DNA of 64,000 bases from Fratercula arctica. Taxonomy: Eukaryota; Chordata; Aves; Charadriiformes; Alcidae. Both the position numbers and the translations under genes were made by a program. The stretch is from NCBI GenBank assembly GCA_947846985.1, contig CANTUZ010000004.1, positions 79,990,159 through 80,054,158 of the forward strand. Direction: 5' to 3'. Position 1 is the first letter of the stretch. The number at the start of each line of letters is the position of its first letter. Of the stretch, positions 1 to 12,704 are shown one piece after another. Below the pieces are notes generated by a model that did not search any database, was not told where the DNA came from, and saw nothing but the letters and a program-made list of their open reading frames with translations.

Positions 1-192
1 TGTGTTACACACGCTCGGGACATAAATCATCTCATCTAGAAACCTTGTTTAGTAGCCGGACATGTCACTGGAATCCTTTTTCCTTCCCAGCTGGCCCTGT
101 GGCCCTACGCCACCCGCAGGATGAGACAGGTTTTCACCTCGCTCCTTCCAGTGCGGCGACGGCGAAGCTCGGCTGAGGCGGTGAGAGGGTTG

Positions 193-660
193 TCATAGAG
201 TCATCGAATAGTTTGGGTTGGAAGGGACCTTAAAGATCATCCAGTACCACCTCCTGCCCTGGGCAGGGACTCCTCCCACCAGCCCAGGTTGCTCCAAGCC
301 CCGTCCAGCCTGGCCTTGAACCGCTCCAGGGATGGGGCAGCCACAGCTTCTCTGGGCACCCTGGGCCAGGGGCTCACCCCCCTCACAGCCAAGAATTTCT
401 GCCTCAGATCTCATCTCAATCTCCCCTCTGTCAGTGTAAAACCCTTCCCCCTCGTCCCATGGCTCCCCTCCCTGATCCAGAGTCCCTCCCCAGCTTTCCT
501 GGAGCCCCTTTAGGGCCTGGCAGGGGCTGGAAGGTCTCCCTGGAGCGTTCTCTTCTCCAGGCTGAACCCCCCCAGCTCTCTCAGCCTGTCCTCACAGCAG
601 AGGGGCTCCAGCCCTCCCAGCATCTCCGGGGCCTCCTCTGGCCCCACTCCAACAGAGTCC
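193..660 (-). mobile_element. CR1 retrotransposon fragment, 5'-truncated
   Basis: The 3' end of the element is at the left: a CATAGAGTCAT-type terminal repeat, then GGTTGGAAGGGACCT. The - strand reads the C-terminal end of the CR1 reverse transcriptase frame and the 3' UTR. The frame is broken and 5'-truncated, as in most CR1 copies. The left boundary is clear; the right one, near 660, is approximate. Confidence 0.9.
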
Positions 661-3600
661 CGTCTCCTCATCCTCTTCCTTGCCCCAGCTTGGCACCCAT
701 TCCTGCTCCATGGACGTGCATCATCACCAGACTGAGAACCGAGTGGGGAGAGACAGTCTGTAAAATGGCTTTTTTTCCGCATATTTCACTGTATTAGTAC
801 ACCCGGCCTGATTAACATGAATTTCTCAGGGCGGACAAGAGGTGTCAGCAGCGATTCAGTTATATTTAGCTTCCCAGCCCTAAGGTTTCAATGCTGTGAC
901 TTGCAACGGGAGCTCAGTTCCAAGGGTCTAAAAATGTTGGAGGCCTCCTGGTGACTGAAGGGGCAGGGAGAAGAAGGGGTGGGCTGTCAGGCCATTCTGA
1001 TGTGTGCGTGTTCTGGAATGATTTGCTGTTTCTTTTCCCCCGCCTTGTAACTGAGAGACAGGTCTGTGGTTCAGGGAAGAAAAATCTTTGCAGATAAAGG
1101 GAATAGAAGAGGAAAAATTACTAATGTTCTGTGTTTCCACTGACCACTACCGTATCTGTAAGTATCCGTAGGACCTTAAGTGCCCCCGTTTAGCACTAAA
1201 TGTAGCACATGAAAGTACCTATGGGGACATTCCTTGCAGTTGGGAACCTCATTTCTACTGAACTGTTGATTTCTGCGTGTCTCTGCGTTTGCCGTAATGA
1301 AACCAGTCGCAGGCCCCGAGAGGACAGGCTCTCCAGCAATGTTCTGATGATAAACTCTTTGGCGGTTTGCATTTGGTAATTCTCAGCCTTCCTGATATTC
1401 CAGAAGAGTTCCAGAAACACAGAGAGTTTCTTGCGTAAGGTTTTTGTTGGTTTGTTATTATTTTATATTTTGATTTGTTATTCAGAACATTAATTGTTGA
1501 GAGGGTAAGGGTTTTTGATTCATGGTCTGGAACACAGTGTTACTGAGTGAAACCTTGGACAACAGTTACTGAAAAGTGTGTACTTTTCCCCCAAGTATTT
1601 GAAGACTTAGAAGCAACAAGGAAGCTTTTACTGCAAACTGGGGAATTTCAGCATTTCAGCTGTGAAATATCTGCTGTAATCAAAAAGATAGCTCCAAATG
1701 TGCATGCTATTCTTTTCTTGTATCTACAAACAAAAGGCTCAGTTGCCTTTGCTTTTGCTTTTAGTTCTTACAGTTGCTATTTAGAATTTTTCATTAGATA
1801 TAAAACAACTTTGCTGCTGGGGAAAACTTAAGTAACTCAGGCAGAACTTACAGGAGTAAAACAGTGCAATTTCCAAAGCAGCAGTCAATACCTAAAGAAG
1901 ACCAAAATCAAAAGCTTTAGCCAAATTATTATGTGTTTTTAAGACAAATGAATAAATATGACTGTTGCTTATGTATTTTTGGTTCTATTTTAGTAGAACC
2001 CTTAAATAAATGTCACTTAAAAGCACAGTAGGCTGGGGAAGACAGATGATGTAATTTATTAAGGACTGATCTGTTACTGTTTTGGAACGCAGAAACCTTC
2101 TGTAGCTTTTTAATGACTGAAATCTTGCAAAATAAAAGGAGAAAAAATCTGAAATGAAGAAGGCAGTTGTGAAGGATGAAGGGAGGAGTATCATTCGCAA
2201 TAGCTGTCTGCTGGCAAGTTCCAATTTGTTGTGTGAAAAATATAAAAGCTGGGTTTTTTTTTTTGTAAAGAATAGTGGCATAATATTAATGTCAGAAGTC
2301 ACTGTCAGCTTTCTAAGTTGTGTTAGTCTGAAGGGGTCAAATACTATGCTTATGAAAACAAACGTATAGAATCTTGGGGAGGCAGAAGAGTTTGGGAGAC
2401 CATTTCCAAGAGGCGGTGGTGTAAGGTATTCGGTATGGATATTCGGTATCCCTGAGCAGTGTACTCGGTCCCAGACCAGCAGAGCACCTAAGGCCAGTTC
2501 TTACTTTAAGAAATTTCCTAATTTTTCATTACAAACTAATTGAACAAAATGCAGCGATGTGATTGCGAGCAGGTCTGAAATGTAGAATTCTCCCTTCTTC
2601 TGTTCTTCCCCAGAATTGTCCTACTTTGGAACTGTGTTCTTTTGCACTCTTTGATCTATTAATCATGTGTTCTTTTTTTATAGTGTTGGCACTTCGGCAG
2701 GATTGATCCCACTCAGCAGCTGATGATCAGAGTGGTCTTCTGAGAGAGAGCGGCTTGATTTCTTTGGTTGAGATCTTTCTACTCTGATGTTCAGGTTAGT
2801 GAGTGATTCCTTTAATCGTCTGTAAGCAAAATAGCAAGTGTTGTCACTGACCGTCCACAGAGATTGCTGTGAGCTCTTTGTTTTTCTGCTGAAGACGGAT
2901 CGGCTCTAACAAGGTACACACAGGATGGTTTGTGGTGTGTGGTTTGTGAATCCCAGGTGAAGGGGAGGTGTTAACTTCAGCCCAGGCGGTAGCACCTTCA
3001 GCCTTCCTGAGGCTTAAGTTTCTAATTAATTTTACAAGATTGAAAGTTTAGGTGCCTGTGGCATCTTTGGCACCTAGCTAGTTAGATGAGGACTGTATAG
3101 ATAACTTTTTCTTTTGTCTAGGGCCATGTATATACTTCCTAAATATCACCATAAAATTCTAAATCCTTTATTGAATTTGTCTTTTATGAATTATTGAAAT
3201 GTTAACTCTTTAAGAGACAGTAGCAACACACAGCTTCTTACGCAGCTCTGGGTATGTAGATGAAGATAAAAATAAATGTGGCCATGAGCAACTTGGGGAT
3301 TTTTTGTCTCTATTGTGACAGCCCCCTTTCAGTTCACACTTCTTCTGGGTGGGATGTTCTTACAACTGGCCTGGAAAGGCTGTGGCTAAGAGAAGTCTTT
3401 CCAGACTGCACTGAAGGGGTTTTGGTTTTAACCTTCTTCTCACCTCCATTTTTTTGCTTTGGGTCTACAAAGTATGGAGAATGAGAAGATAAGCAAACAG
3501 AAATTTTGACTTGGCTCTCTGTTCTTATTGCTAGTCCTCCAGCAGGAAAATCTCAGAGAATTTTAAATTTCTGGTTTTGGCATTAACTTGATATTTTATA

Positions 3601-6600
3601 ACACTGTCTCATTTAGTGCCATATGAATGCTTAATTGGACATGGAACCACATATTCTTGGCTCCAAAACCAACTCCCAAGTGTGTTTTGGAGCCCAACAG
3701 AGTTCATTTTTGGCTCCTGGCAGGTTTGCTGTTGCCCATCCTGTGGCATACGAAGCCATGTTAGGTAAAGTCCTCTCATACATCACTGATTCAGCCAAAG
3801 CTTTCACACTTTACTGTGCTTTGCATTCTGTGGCAAGAAGCCTGGGGGCTACTGGTTCACCTCGCTCTAGTTTTACCTCGTTTCCTAAGTCAGTTACGAC
3901 TTCTTCATCACAAAGTATTTTTATGTCTCTTGTAAAAGCACCAGGCAGAGACTGTCATGCCTTGGCTTGCGGAAGAGAATGTTTTGCTAGCTCTGTCCCG
4001 ATGAGATCACTTAACTGATCCCACTTTTAGTGCATGGAAAAAACTTTTCTGATATGAACACTCGCCATGGGAGTCAGTGTATAGTGACCAAACCACGACA
4101 CATACTTGCAGAATAATCTTTTAACTCTCATCCCTATTAAGTCATGACATTGACTTTGTGATTTCCTTTTATTAATACCCTTCATAGGCAGCAGAATATA
4201 CTTTACACAGAAAAGAGACAAATGAAACCACTTTTACTTAGTCTAGAAGAAAACCTGGTAAAAGTTTGAAGAAAGTGGGTACAAAGTTAAAGGAAACAGA
4301 TAGTTTCACTGTTTTTAGAAACAGTTTGTAATGAAGAAAAAAAGAAATCACATAAACAATTAAAGATTAAAAGACAGACTATAACGTAGAATAAAATTAA
4401 CAATTTTGAAATTAATTCAAATTTGTAATGGAGAACATTTGCAACTCAGAAATACTATTTTGAGCAGACTTTTCACTTCAGAATAACTGACAAATGTCTT
4501 ATCTTGATGACATAATTTAAAGGTCTTAACACATAAATAAATAAAAAAACCCTGTAGATCCAAAATAGTTTCAAAAGTCCTGGTAGTATTAGTTCAAACA
4601 GCTGACGAGGTCTGTCTGGGTTTCAGAGTGGCAGTGAAGAGGCATTAGGTGCGAATCTGGTCTTTTGAAAACTGTCAGTTGAAACAGAAAATGTCTGTCA
4701 AGTCCATTTCTCTTGTGCTGACTATATATGTGATGAAAAACAAATCTTCACATTGTGGCTTTTCTGGGATTTTAATGTTACCGATTTATTTACTTATTTA
4801 TTTAGAGACGGCTGTTTAATGAGAATATGTGACATTTTGCCGTTCGTTAAAGAAAAGTTTAACTGTAAAAACTGCAGAAGTACCAGGTTCAGTTAGATGA
4901 AGTTAGATGAACAGGGTGGTTGCACTGCCTGCTAGAGAAATGAGAAATAGCAAAGTCAGTTCTGGCGAGCTGGTTCAAATATCAAAAGCGTAGCAGTGGT
5001 AGTACCACATACCTCAGGCAGAGGGTGAGTCAGTTGCTGAAGAAGGAATCTGGGCAGTTCTATAGGCACGTGGTTGGGGATGAAAACATTTGTTTGGACC
5101 CAAGAAGGGAACTATACACGGGGAAAGAGATGCAAAATGAGGAGACTCTTCAAAGTCTCACTGATAACAGCCTTATCAATACATTAAGCCATCAAAAATT
5201 ACAGCTAAATATCCTTAAGAGGCGGCTTGTACGTGCATTTTGACATTACTCTCCCCTCATAGTTTGCTACTGTAGCAGAATGGGGTGGTAGGGGGTGAGA
5301 GTGGTTTTTTCCATGTGAAGTCCAAAACGTTAGTTTAAACTCATCAGCAGTTTAAATTGCCAGATTTTGAACTGAGGTGGCTGAATACCATCACACATTC
5401 CTACCCGTGAATTTCCAGGAAGGGAGAAGGAGGGGCAGGAACCTTCAGCTGCGGAATGGAATGGGCAGCTGGAGGTGGGAACCTTTTAAGCTCCTGGGGG
5501 GCAAGATTTGTTAGAGTTTGTCTGTCAGCAGGCTGTGCGCGCCTGCTCTCTCACACGTTTCTGGTTTTAGTAATGTCTCCAAGTACTCACATGACTGGCT
5601 TTGGAATCTTCTTCTATAATACTCTTACTAATTGGGTTGCATTCGGTATGCAAACAGGACTGCAGCAAACGCTCTAGGACAAACTTAACTAGGTTTCTCA
5701 GCAGAACTCCGATTGAATTTATTTGTAAGCAGGTCAGTTATACCTGCTTCCCTTCTGTACAGAACTTTACTGTCAGTGCTTAGATGGACTGGCTAAGCAG
5801 ATCAAGCATGCTCATTTGATAATGTTGCTGATAGCAGGGATTGTTTGATATTAGACTTGGTAGTTGAAGTGGAATCTATCACCATTGTGAGAAGAAGCTA
5901 TCAGTGGGTGTGTAACAAAGTGATACAGCTTTAAAATGTCTCTGTATTCTTTCAAAGAACCGAGAAAGTTAGAAACCTGGAATTTCATAATTGCTTGAAT
6001 ATCTCATACATGTGAGAATGTCTGCTACATCTAGATACTGATTGATATTTAAATCCTTCACCACTAACTCCGTCCTCTGGAAATCCCGATATGCAAGTCG
6101 GGATGTCAGAACTATTTTCTGAGATTGGAGTAGTGTTTTCAACAGACAGGAAAGACAAAACACCTGAATAAAGCCAATTTAAATTCCTTAGAAGTTAGCA
6201 GTAGAATAAGCAAACTTCCCGTGATGTTAAAAATGAAAGGTTGCATCATTCACGTACCAGAAGAACTTGATTTATATAGAACCTGAACTGTGTCAGAGCA
6301 CTGATTTTAATACAGTGGAGGGGAAAAAAAAAAAGTACTACTGTGTCCACCCAAAAGCATGATTTTGGACTTTCTGGAGCAGTTTGAGAAGTGATTGAAA
6401 ATAAAGTGCTACACCAAAATATAGAGAGAAACTATCTACGTATTTGTATAAGATAAATTTTTGTGTGTTAAAGCTTTTTAAGTGGTGTGTTTCATAGTCT
6501 TGTGAAAGAAGTGGAATGGTTTCTAAATACATAGCTGCTCCGTAGAATAAGTGTCAAAAGTCAGAGCGTGACTACCGAGAAGTGGAGGGTAACATGTTTT

Positions 6601-9600
6601 ACCACACTTACTCTGATTTTCCCCTGTTACAATGTTTAAGATGTAATTGCATGGCATTTTGAAAGAGGTTTTGGGTGATCAGAAGACTAGCGTGAATTAT
6701 AAAAACTTCAGAAATCCGAATGAAACATAACTTTGGATATCAGTTATAATTCACGCTGCATTGTTTGTGTAGATTCTGGATTGACGTAGCATGAAGGTAC
6801 TTCAGAAGAAAAGCTGTAAAAAGGAGATGTAGGCCTTTCATTTGTTTGTTTTAGAGTGTTGTGTTTGCTTCAGTTGGTAACAGAACTCTCAGGTTTTTGT
6901 GCTGAGAATATGGCTTTGTCACGAGGTCGAGTACATCTGTAGAATTTTTAAGGATAGCAACAGGGTGGAGTGAAAAAACAGTTCAGATCTGAAGTGAGCT
7001 CAGACTGCTCTGGGCCAAACTTTGTGTTTTCTCACTTCTCTTCTTTTTATCCCCCAGAACAGCTGCACAAAGTCTGTACTCTGGTCACCTCTTCATGTTT
7101 TACAAAGAAAGAACAGTGTCCGGGCTGTGCTAATGGGCTTGAGCTCCTGTTCAGTAAAGGACCCAGCAGCTCTTTGATGTCTTCCAGTCACTCCCAGTTT
7201 CTGAATTTCTTGTAGCTATCAGCTAAATATGATTTGTTTGTTTTTCTGTGCCTAAGCATAGATGCATAATATCTTTAACTTACGAAGGATATTACTGAAA
7301 AGAACATGTAATATTTTTTTTTAAAGTTATTTCATGGTATATCTGTATTTTTTTGCCTTACCTTCAATGTTAACTTAAGGTAACATTTTGCAGAACAACT
7401 TACATGAGCAAATACATTTTCAAGTAGTTGCTCTATATCTAGATTTACTCAGTTCAAACGCTTTGAATAGAAAATAATAGAAAAAATTGCTTAAAGAACA
7501 TACATCAAGGAGGAAACAACATAAATAACATTCAATAACTTTAGACAAGTCAGATAAAATTTTAAGCATTGAGGATTAGCATCCCTTACATCTATTGAAT
7601 ACAAGTCAGCGGGTCACTAAGCAGGTCACTTTTCATGCTGAATTAGACATTGCCTTTTTGGTAGCTCAGGCTTCTCAGCATCTTTGAGTCCTACATCAAG
7701 CACTGTGTGCTTACGTCAGAAGCTCAGTACTCGAACTAGTGGCTTCTTCCTGATTTTTATGTTAAACTCTTTCTGTTCTGAGGTCATTGTTTTAGAAATT
7801 TCTCCTGGTGGGTTGTCTGTAATGTCTACTGTATAAAATAATGGATTCTTTAAAGCACCTGAGAGTTCCCGTTCCTCTGCCTGGCATCCTATTTCATGAA
7901 ATTATCTTGTTATATTTGTTACTAGCCAGAAGTTTCAAAACCAGGACGACTGTTTTAACTTCCTGTGTATTTTTAGCCAAACCTCTTCTATGTGGAGAAG
8001 GACATGCATGTGAAGTGCCACGCAAATAATTCCTTATACTCTATTGTATATCTCCTCTTTAGAAAAACATTTTCCCTTTCAGACATTCAGACGCATCTCC
8101 AAAATACTGAAGAAAACTGTTAACAGAATTTGTGCCATGAGTATAATTACTTTCCTACAGCCTATATTAATCTAAAGATACTACTTTAAAAGATTTAATT
8201 AGAAGTAAATGTATTTTCCAGAACTAAAGACAAAGTATATGGCATAAGGAAATTGTATTTCTAAGGGTTTTATGGTCTTTAGAATTAAAAAAATGTCTTC
8301 GAAGATTAAATATTATGTCAGTTGTGGTTTTTGTCTTGTGTATCTCGCCTCACTGAAAACTAAGCACACCAGTCTTCTAAAGCGTTGAGGGAGAATTGCC
8401 AGAATAAACTAAAGAGTTTAGTGGTGTGGTTGTGCAATTAGTCGTAGAAGATAGAGCATGCTTTTTTCTAATAGTTGCTCACTTCGGTTGTGGGTAAATT
8501 GCATTAGATTTTTCTAAACAGTTGGAATTAGTATAAACAGGTGCCGCTGCTGTGAATACTTTATTTCTGCTCTTGGCCACTACACAGGAAAGCTGTAAAG
8601 GGCAGCATACTTTGTCTGAGCTCTGGAGGTAGAAATTAACCACTTTTGTAGTCATTATAAACGGCAATATTGCTATCTTGAATATAGTGCTTATGTCCTT
8701 TAGAACTGATAACTGACCAAGCTTCATGAAAAAGGAATTTAAGCCGATAAATTCCAGCATTCGAAGTTTTTTAAATGGCTTTAAAATTAAAATAGTCAAT
8801 TGCCAGAAATGGGGAAAGCATAGGAGAGAAATGGTTACGTTGTTCTCGTTTTATTCGCGGGGAGTATGTCAAGCTAGGGGGATCCTTGTCTGTCACAGTA
8901 TTACTATGCTCATAAAACAAAACAAAAATCTTAATACTGTTTATCTGCAGTGTAGCTCGGTGCCGTTTTCCTGGGTGCTATGAGAAAAACTGAAATGTTA
9001 TAATAATTTTACATGCTATGCCTTTTGTAGCCATTAAGTGAATGAACAGTCAGTATTTCATTTTATTTAGGTTTGTTATCCAAATTTTGTATTAAAAGAA
9101 AAATTATTAGTTTCTGTCTTGTTTTCACGAGAATGCCAGTGTTTTGTTAACAGCAACGAAGCCATCTTCAGAACGCTCCTCTTGAGGGGTCCTTGTAAAC
9201 CCATTTTACAAGTGAGGAAACGAGGCAGAGACATTTCCTTCCCAAAAGTCAAAGTGATATGGGGAATGTGAATGTCCGGATTAAGCCACTGCTCTTTTCA
9301 AGTGCTCTGATATTTTTATACTGTTGTATGTTTGTTACATATTGCTGATGCATTTCTATTTGGAATTCTGCACTGCTGCCGGACCAGACTCCAATAGCTT
9401 CACGTTGCCATGCAATAGAAAATTTGGAACATTTAAATGTCAGTTTTTTACCCTCCTCCCTGGCATGACATTGACTGTCCCATCTTTTATTTATTTACTT
9501 ACGCTTCTACTTTCTGATTTCCATTATAGCGTCTGTAGCTTTCTGTTCCCGGTTCTCCCAGTCTGCCTGGGCTTGCTCTCAGCTATTTTGGGTCCACTTC

Positions 9601-12348
9601 TCAGCATTCACATTGTTGATTGTTCCAAAATGCCGTGTGAGCGTTAACATCTGAGCACTTGCTCTGTTTTCATGAGCGGGTGCCTGGTAGCATGGGTTTG
9701 CCAACAAGCTCTCACGGCCCTTGCTGCGGAGTGTTAGTGGCCTTAGATTAGGATATGCTCGGTTGTTCTGTGCACTTGGGAGAGCTTCCAGTTAAGCTGG
9801 CACTCCTAGAGCTTTAAAAAAGAACTATTATTAGGAGAGTAATTTTGCCAGCTTCTTCTGAGCATGTGTGAACTGAAATTCTCAAAACTCGGGATTTCTT
9901 TCATTTTTACGTAGTTTATAGCTAAGGAGGGAAACTTCTGAGTGGACAAAAGACAAGCTTTGATACAGGAATAACCCTTCAGCTCAATTTTCATGTTGTT
10001 TCTGAAACGTAAGTTTTACCAATGAGGGCTTTTAAAAGATCACTTAACAAAATATTCTATGCACCCACAGCCTGATTTTTGAAAAGGTTTTTGTTGTTTT
10101 TGTTGACCCTTTACAGAAAAGTTCAACCTGAAGAAGACAACCTAAAAACAGAGGCATTTTGGTGATTTATCTACTGCAGTTGTAAGAAGCAGGAAACAGA
10201 ACTGTAAGGGGAAGATTAACTCTGAGCGCTGCTGTTAACTCCAGCTGTCATTCATAGTAATTGCTATTTGGATTTTCACCTCTATAAAGAAAGACTATTT
10301 TGCTAATTAACAAAAGGTGGGAGAAGTCCAGATGAGAAAGCACAGCTACTGCATGACACAGTGCGGAGTCAGGGAAAAAAAGGTGTCAGGTAAAACACTC
10401 CGAAGAAGAAAAACATTTTCCATGATATAATTATGATTCTTCCGTATTCTGCATGGTAAATTTGCAACACAGGTACTTAAGATGGCTGGGGAATTCCGCG
10501 GACTGATGGAGTTAAGCTTAATAATACTAGCAGAAAGATGGAAGAAGTAAGAAATTCCAACACTGGATATGTTACTAAGGAAAATACCATTTCTATTAAT
10601 GCTTGAAACGGAAATTGGCAGTGGTGGCTCAGAACATAATGCCTGTTTATCCCTATGGAAAACATGACACCTCAATTCAGTGTCAGATAACAATGTGCCA
10701 AATATAAAAAGGGATTTTCATTTGGCATTTTAAGTACTCACTCCTGCTTCTAACTATGGTATGAGGAGAGCAGTTCCTATTCTGGCTGGATGAGAAAATG
10801 TCTATAAATGAAATTTAGGAGAAAATGCATATATTTTGTCACAGACTAATCTAGTTTACAGGGTAAACTGCTTTTTAATTGCCTTTTCTAGTTACTGTTT
10901 CAACTTTTATGCGGATTAATTTTTTTTCAAAGAAAAAAGACTGAATGTCTGCTTCTTTCAAGATAAGCACAATTCAGTTCCTCTCTGTTCAAAAATCTTG
11001 ATACTTATTTCCAAGCACATTTCCTTTTATCATTGTCTTTTCTTCATTTATATAAGTTTATTTGAATGTAGTTTCCAGAAAACATTACAGTTTCTTTCTC
11101 TAATGCATTACTCCTGGAGCCAGATGATAAGAGGTGCTTTATTTTGCCACTTCCCTTTCAGAAATGGGATTTTGGATCATATCCTTGATGTCTGCTGTGC
11201 TGCTCATTGGAGTCAGGGGATCTGCAGCTGCGGGGGCCTTTGGCTCGTACCCTCTGGTCCTGAGGGACGGTTGCCAACATTCTAAAATGCTTTTTTCTGA
11301 CCATCAAACGAGAGAATCCAGCGTAGAATAGAAAGGAGTGTTTCAGTTTAAGATGACTATGGGTATTTTTAAACTAGAATTAAAGACACTATTTCTTTTA
11401 CTTAAAAGGAAATGTAAAAGTTTAGACCAGGACCCTTTCCTGTGCTGCTGTGGTTCTTTATTTTAGGGTTATAGCTTACTTTGGGATCTAGTTCTGTCCT
11501 GCAGCTCCTCCGTTTGTATCGTGTTGTGACACCATTATTTACTCAACAATTACTCACACTAATGGAACAATTTGTGCCTAACTGCTGATGACCGTGAGTA
11601 ATATCTTTACGGTATATAAGCAAATTCATTCTTAAAAGCTCTGAGGAATTTAGGTTCCCCTTTCTAAAACCGGCCAAGAAATAAAGCCGGTCGTGGCATA
11701 GGTTTAAAATAATATGATGCAGCACAATGAAATGTGTATCATAAGCACAAATTTTCCATGTTGTATATTTGCCATTGCATTGATTTAATTTTAATTACAT
11801 TTTAATTAATTTAACTTTAGGTGCTCCAAGATCTTATTTATAAAAATATCTATGAGTTTGATTTTTATAGTCTGCTCTTTTTGTATAATGCTATAAGACA
11901 CATATACTAGATATTTTCATTCAGCCTGAACAAAATAATAAGAGACTGTCAAAGTCGGTGTGTATTAAATCCCTGTTTCTTTATTAATGTGTATTTCAAG
12001 TATTTACTGGCGTGATTCTAGTTTTGTAAGAAAACAAATAGTAGTCTAACATAAAATGAAGTACTTCAGAAGCAGGAGAACTTAAGTTTAGCAAAAATTG
12101 ATTACCTGAATTACCTGGTTTAGTACATGAAATTGTAGTTCTCAGTAATAATAGTTTTGACAGTGGATTTTTAAACATCTGTTAATAGGGTAAATAAATG
12201 AATTAGAAATGCAGAATTTGGAATGAAACAGACCTTTTGAGTGGAACAAATACAATCCAGGGTCTTGGAACCTGTGGCTGTTATATTCCGTCCCACTGGA
12301 ATATCACCAGGCTAGCAGGAGCGGTAGTGAACTCAATACTATGTACAG
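661..12348. other. Intergenic DNA upstream of ASB5, no gene recognised
   Basis: This is AT-rich sequence with no open frame resembling a known protein and no exon chain I could assemble on either strand. It may hold distal ASB5 regulatory DNA or an unseen non-coding exon. Short A/T tracts and TTTA-type simple sequence (near 4788-4805) occur. The neighbouring gene expected from vertebrate synteny (SPCS3) was not seen. Confidence 0.5.
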
Positions 12349-12356
12349 TATAAATA
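12349..12356 (+). promoter_or_regulatory. TATA-like box of ASB5
   Basis: TATAAATA lies 153 bp upstream of the ASB5 ATG. A start site 25-30 bp downstream would give a 5' leader of about 125-130 nt. This is inferred from motif and position only; an upstream non-coding exon spliced at the CAG near 12412 is an alternative. Confidence 0.4.
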
Positions 12357-12388
12357 ATCGTCATATTTTGAGCAGCAGGCATCATGAC

Positions 12389-12394
12389 CAGCTG
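12389..12394 (+). promoter_or_regulatory. E-box CAGCTG near the ASB5 start site
   Basis: CAGCTG is a myogenic bHLH-type E-box, and a second E-box (CATATG) lies at 12445-12450. ASB5 is known mainly from muscle and endothelial tissue, so these are plausible sites. Six-base motifs are common by chance, so the call is weak. Confidence 0.2.
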
Positions 12395-12508
12395 ATATTT
12401 TCTTTCCTCAGGACCAGTTGTTCCCAAGAGTGCGTGGCTGGAGCCATATGATCTTATCAACACATTTGAGAGCCCGACCCAAACGCTGCGAGAGATTTCG
12501 CTGCAGCA

Positions 12509-12704
12509 ATGACTGTCATAGAAGAAAGTCGCCCTTTTGCCCAGCAGCTGTCCAATGTCTACTTTACTATACTTTCCCTTTTTTGTTTTAAACTTTTTGT
12601 GAAGATCAGCCTCGCCATCCTTAGCCATTTCTACATTGTGAAAGGAAACCGCAAGGAAGCAGCAAGGATAGCTGCTGAATTTTACGGAGTTCCTCAAGGA
12701 CAAG
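12509..12704 (+). CDS. ASB5: ASB5 exon 1, coding part
   Basis: Encodes residues 1-65 plus one base of codon 66 (phase 1), starting [14 protein letters not shown]. The ATG follows GCAGCA. The exon includes a hydrophobic, possibly membrane-associated stretch (residues 17-43). The donor is CAAG|GTATGT. Mammalian ASB5 begins almost identically, which fixes the start codon. Confidence 0.95.

Noticed and set aside
193..660. Long open frames on both strands with Gly/Pro-rich peptides, here and at 36.8, 44.6, 49.0, 54.9 and 58.4 kb
   Set aside because: They recur in near-identical form at each CR1 copy and are CR1 sequence or its antisense, not host genes.
1547..1831. 94-codon open frame on the + strand
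   Set aside because: AT-rich, no recognised domain, no supporting splice or promoter context. Its length is expected by chance.
2710..2790. C/D snoRNA-like arrangement (TGATGA with several CTGA motifs)
   Set aside because: No pairing terminal stem, poor internal box spacing, and no host gene covering it.
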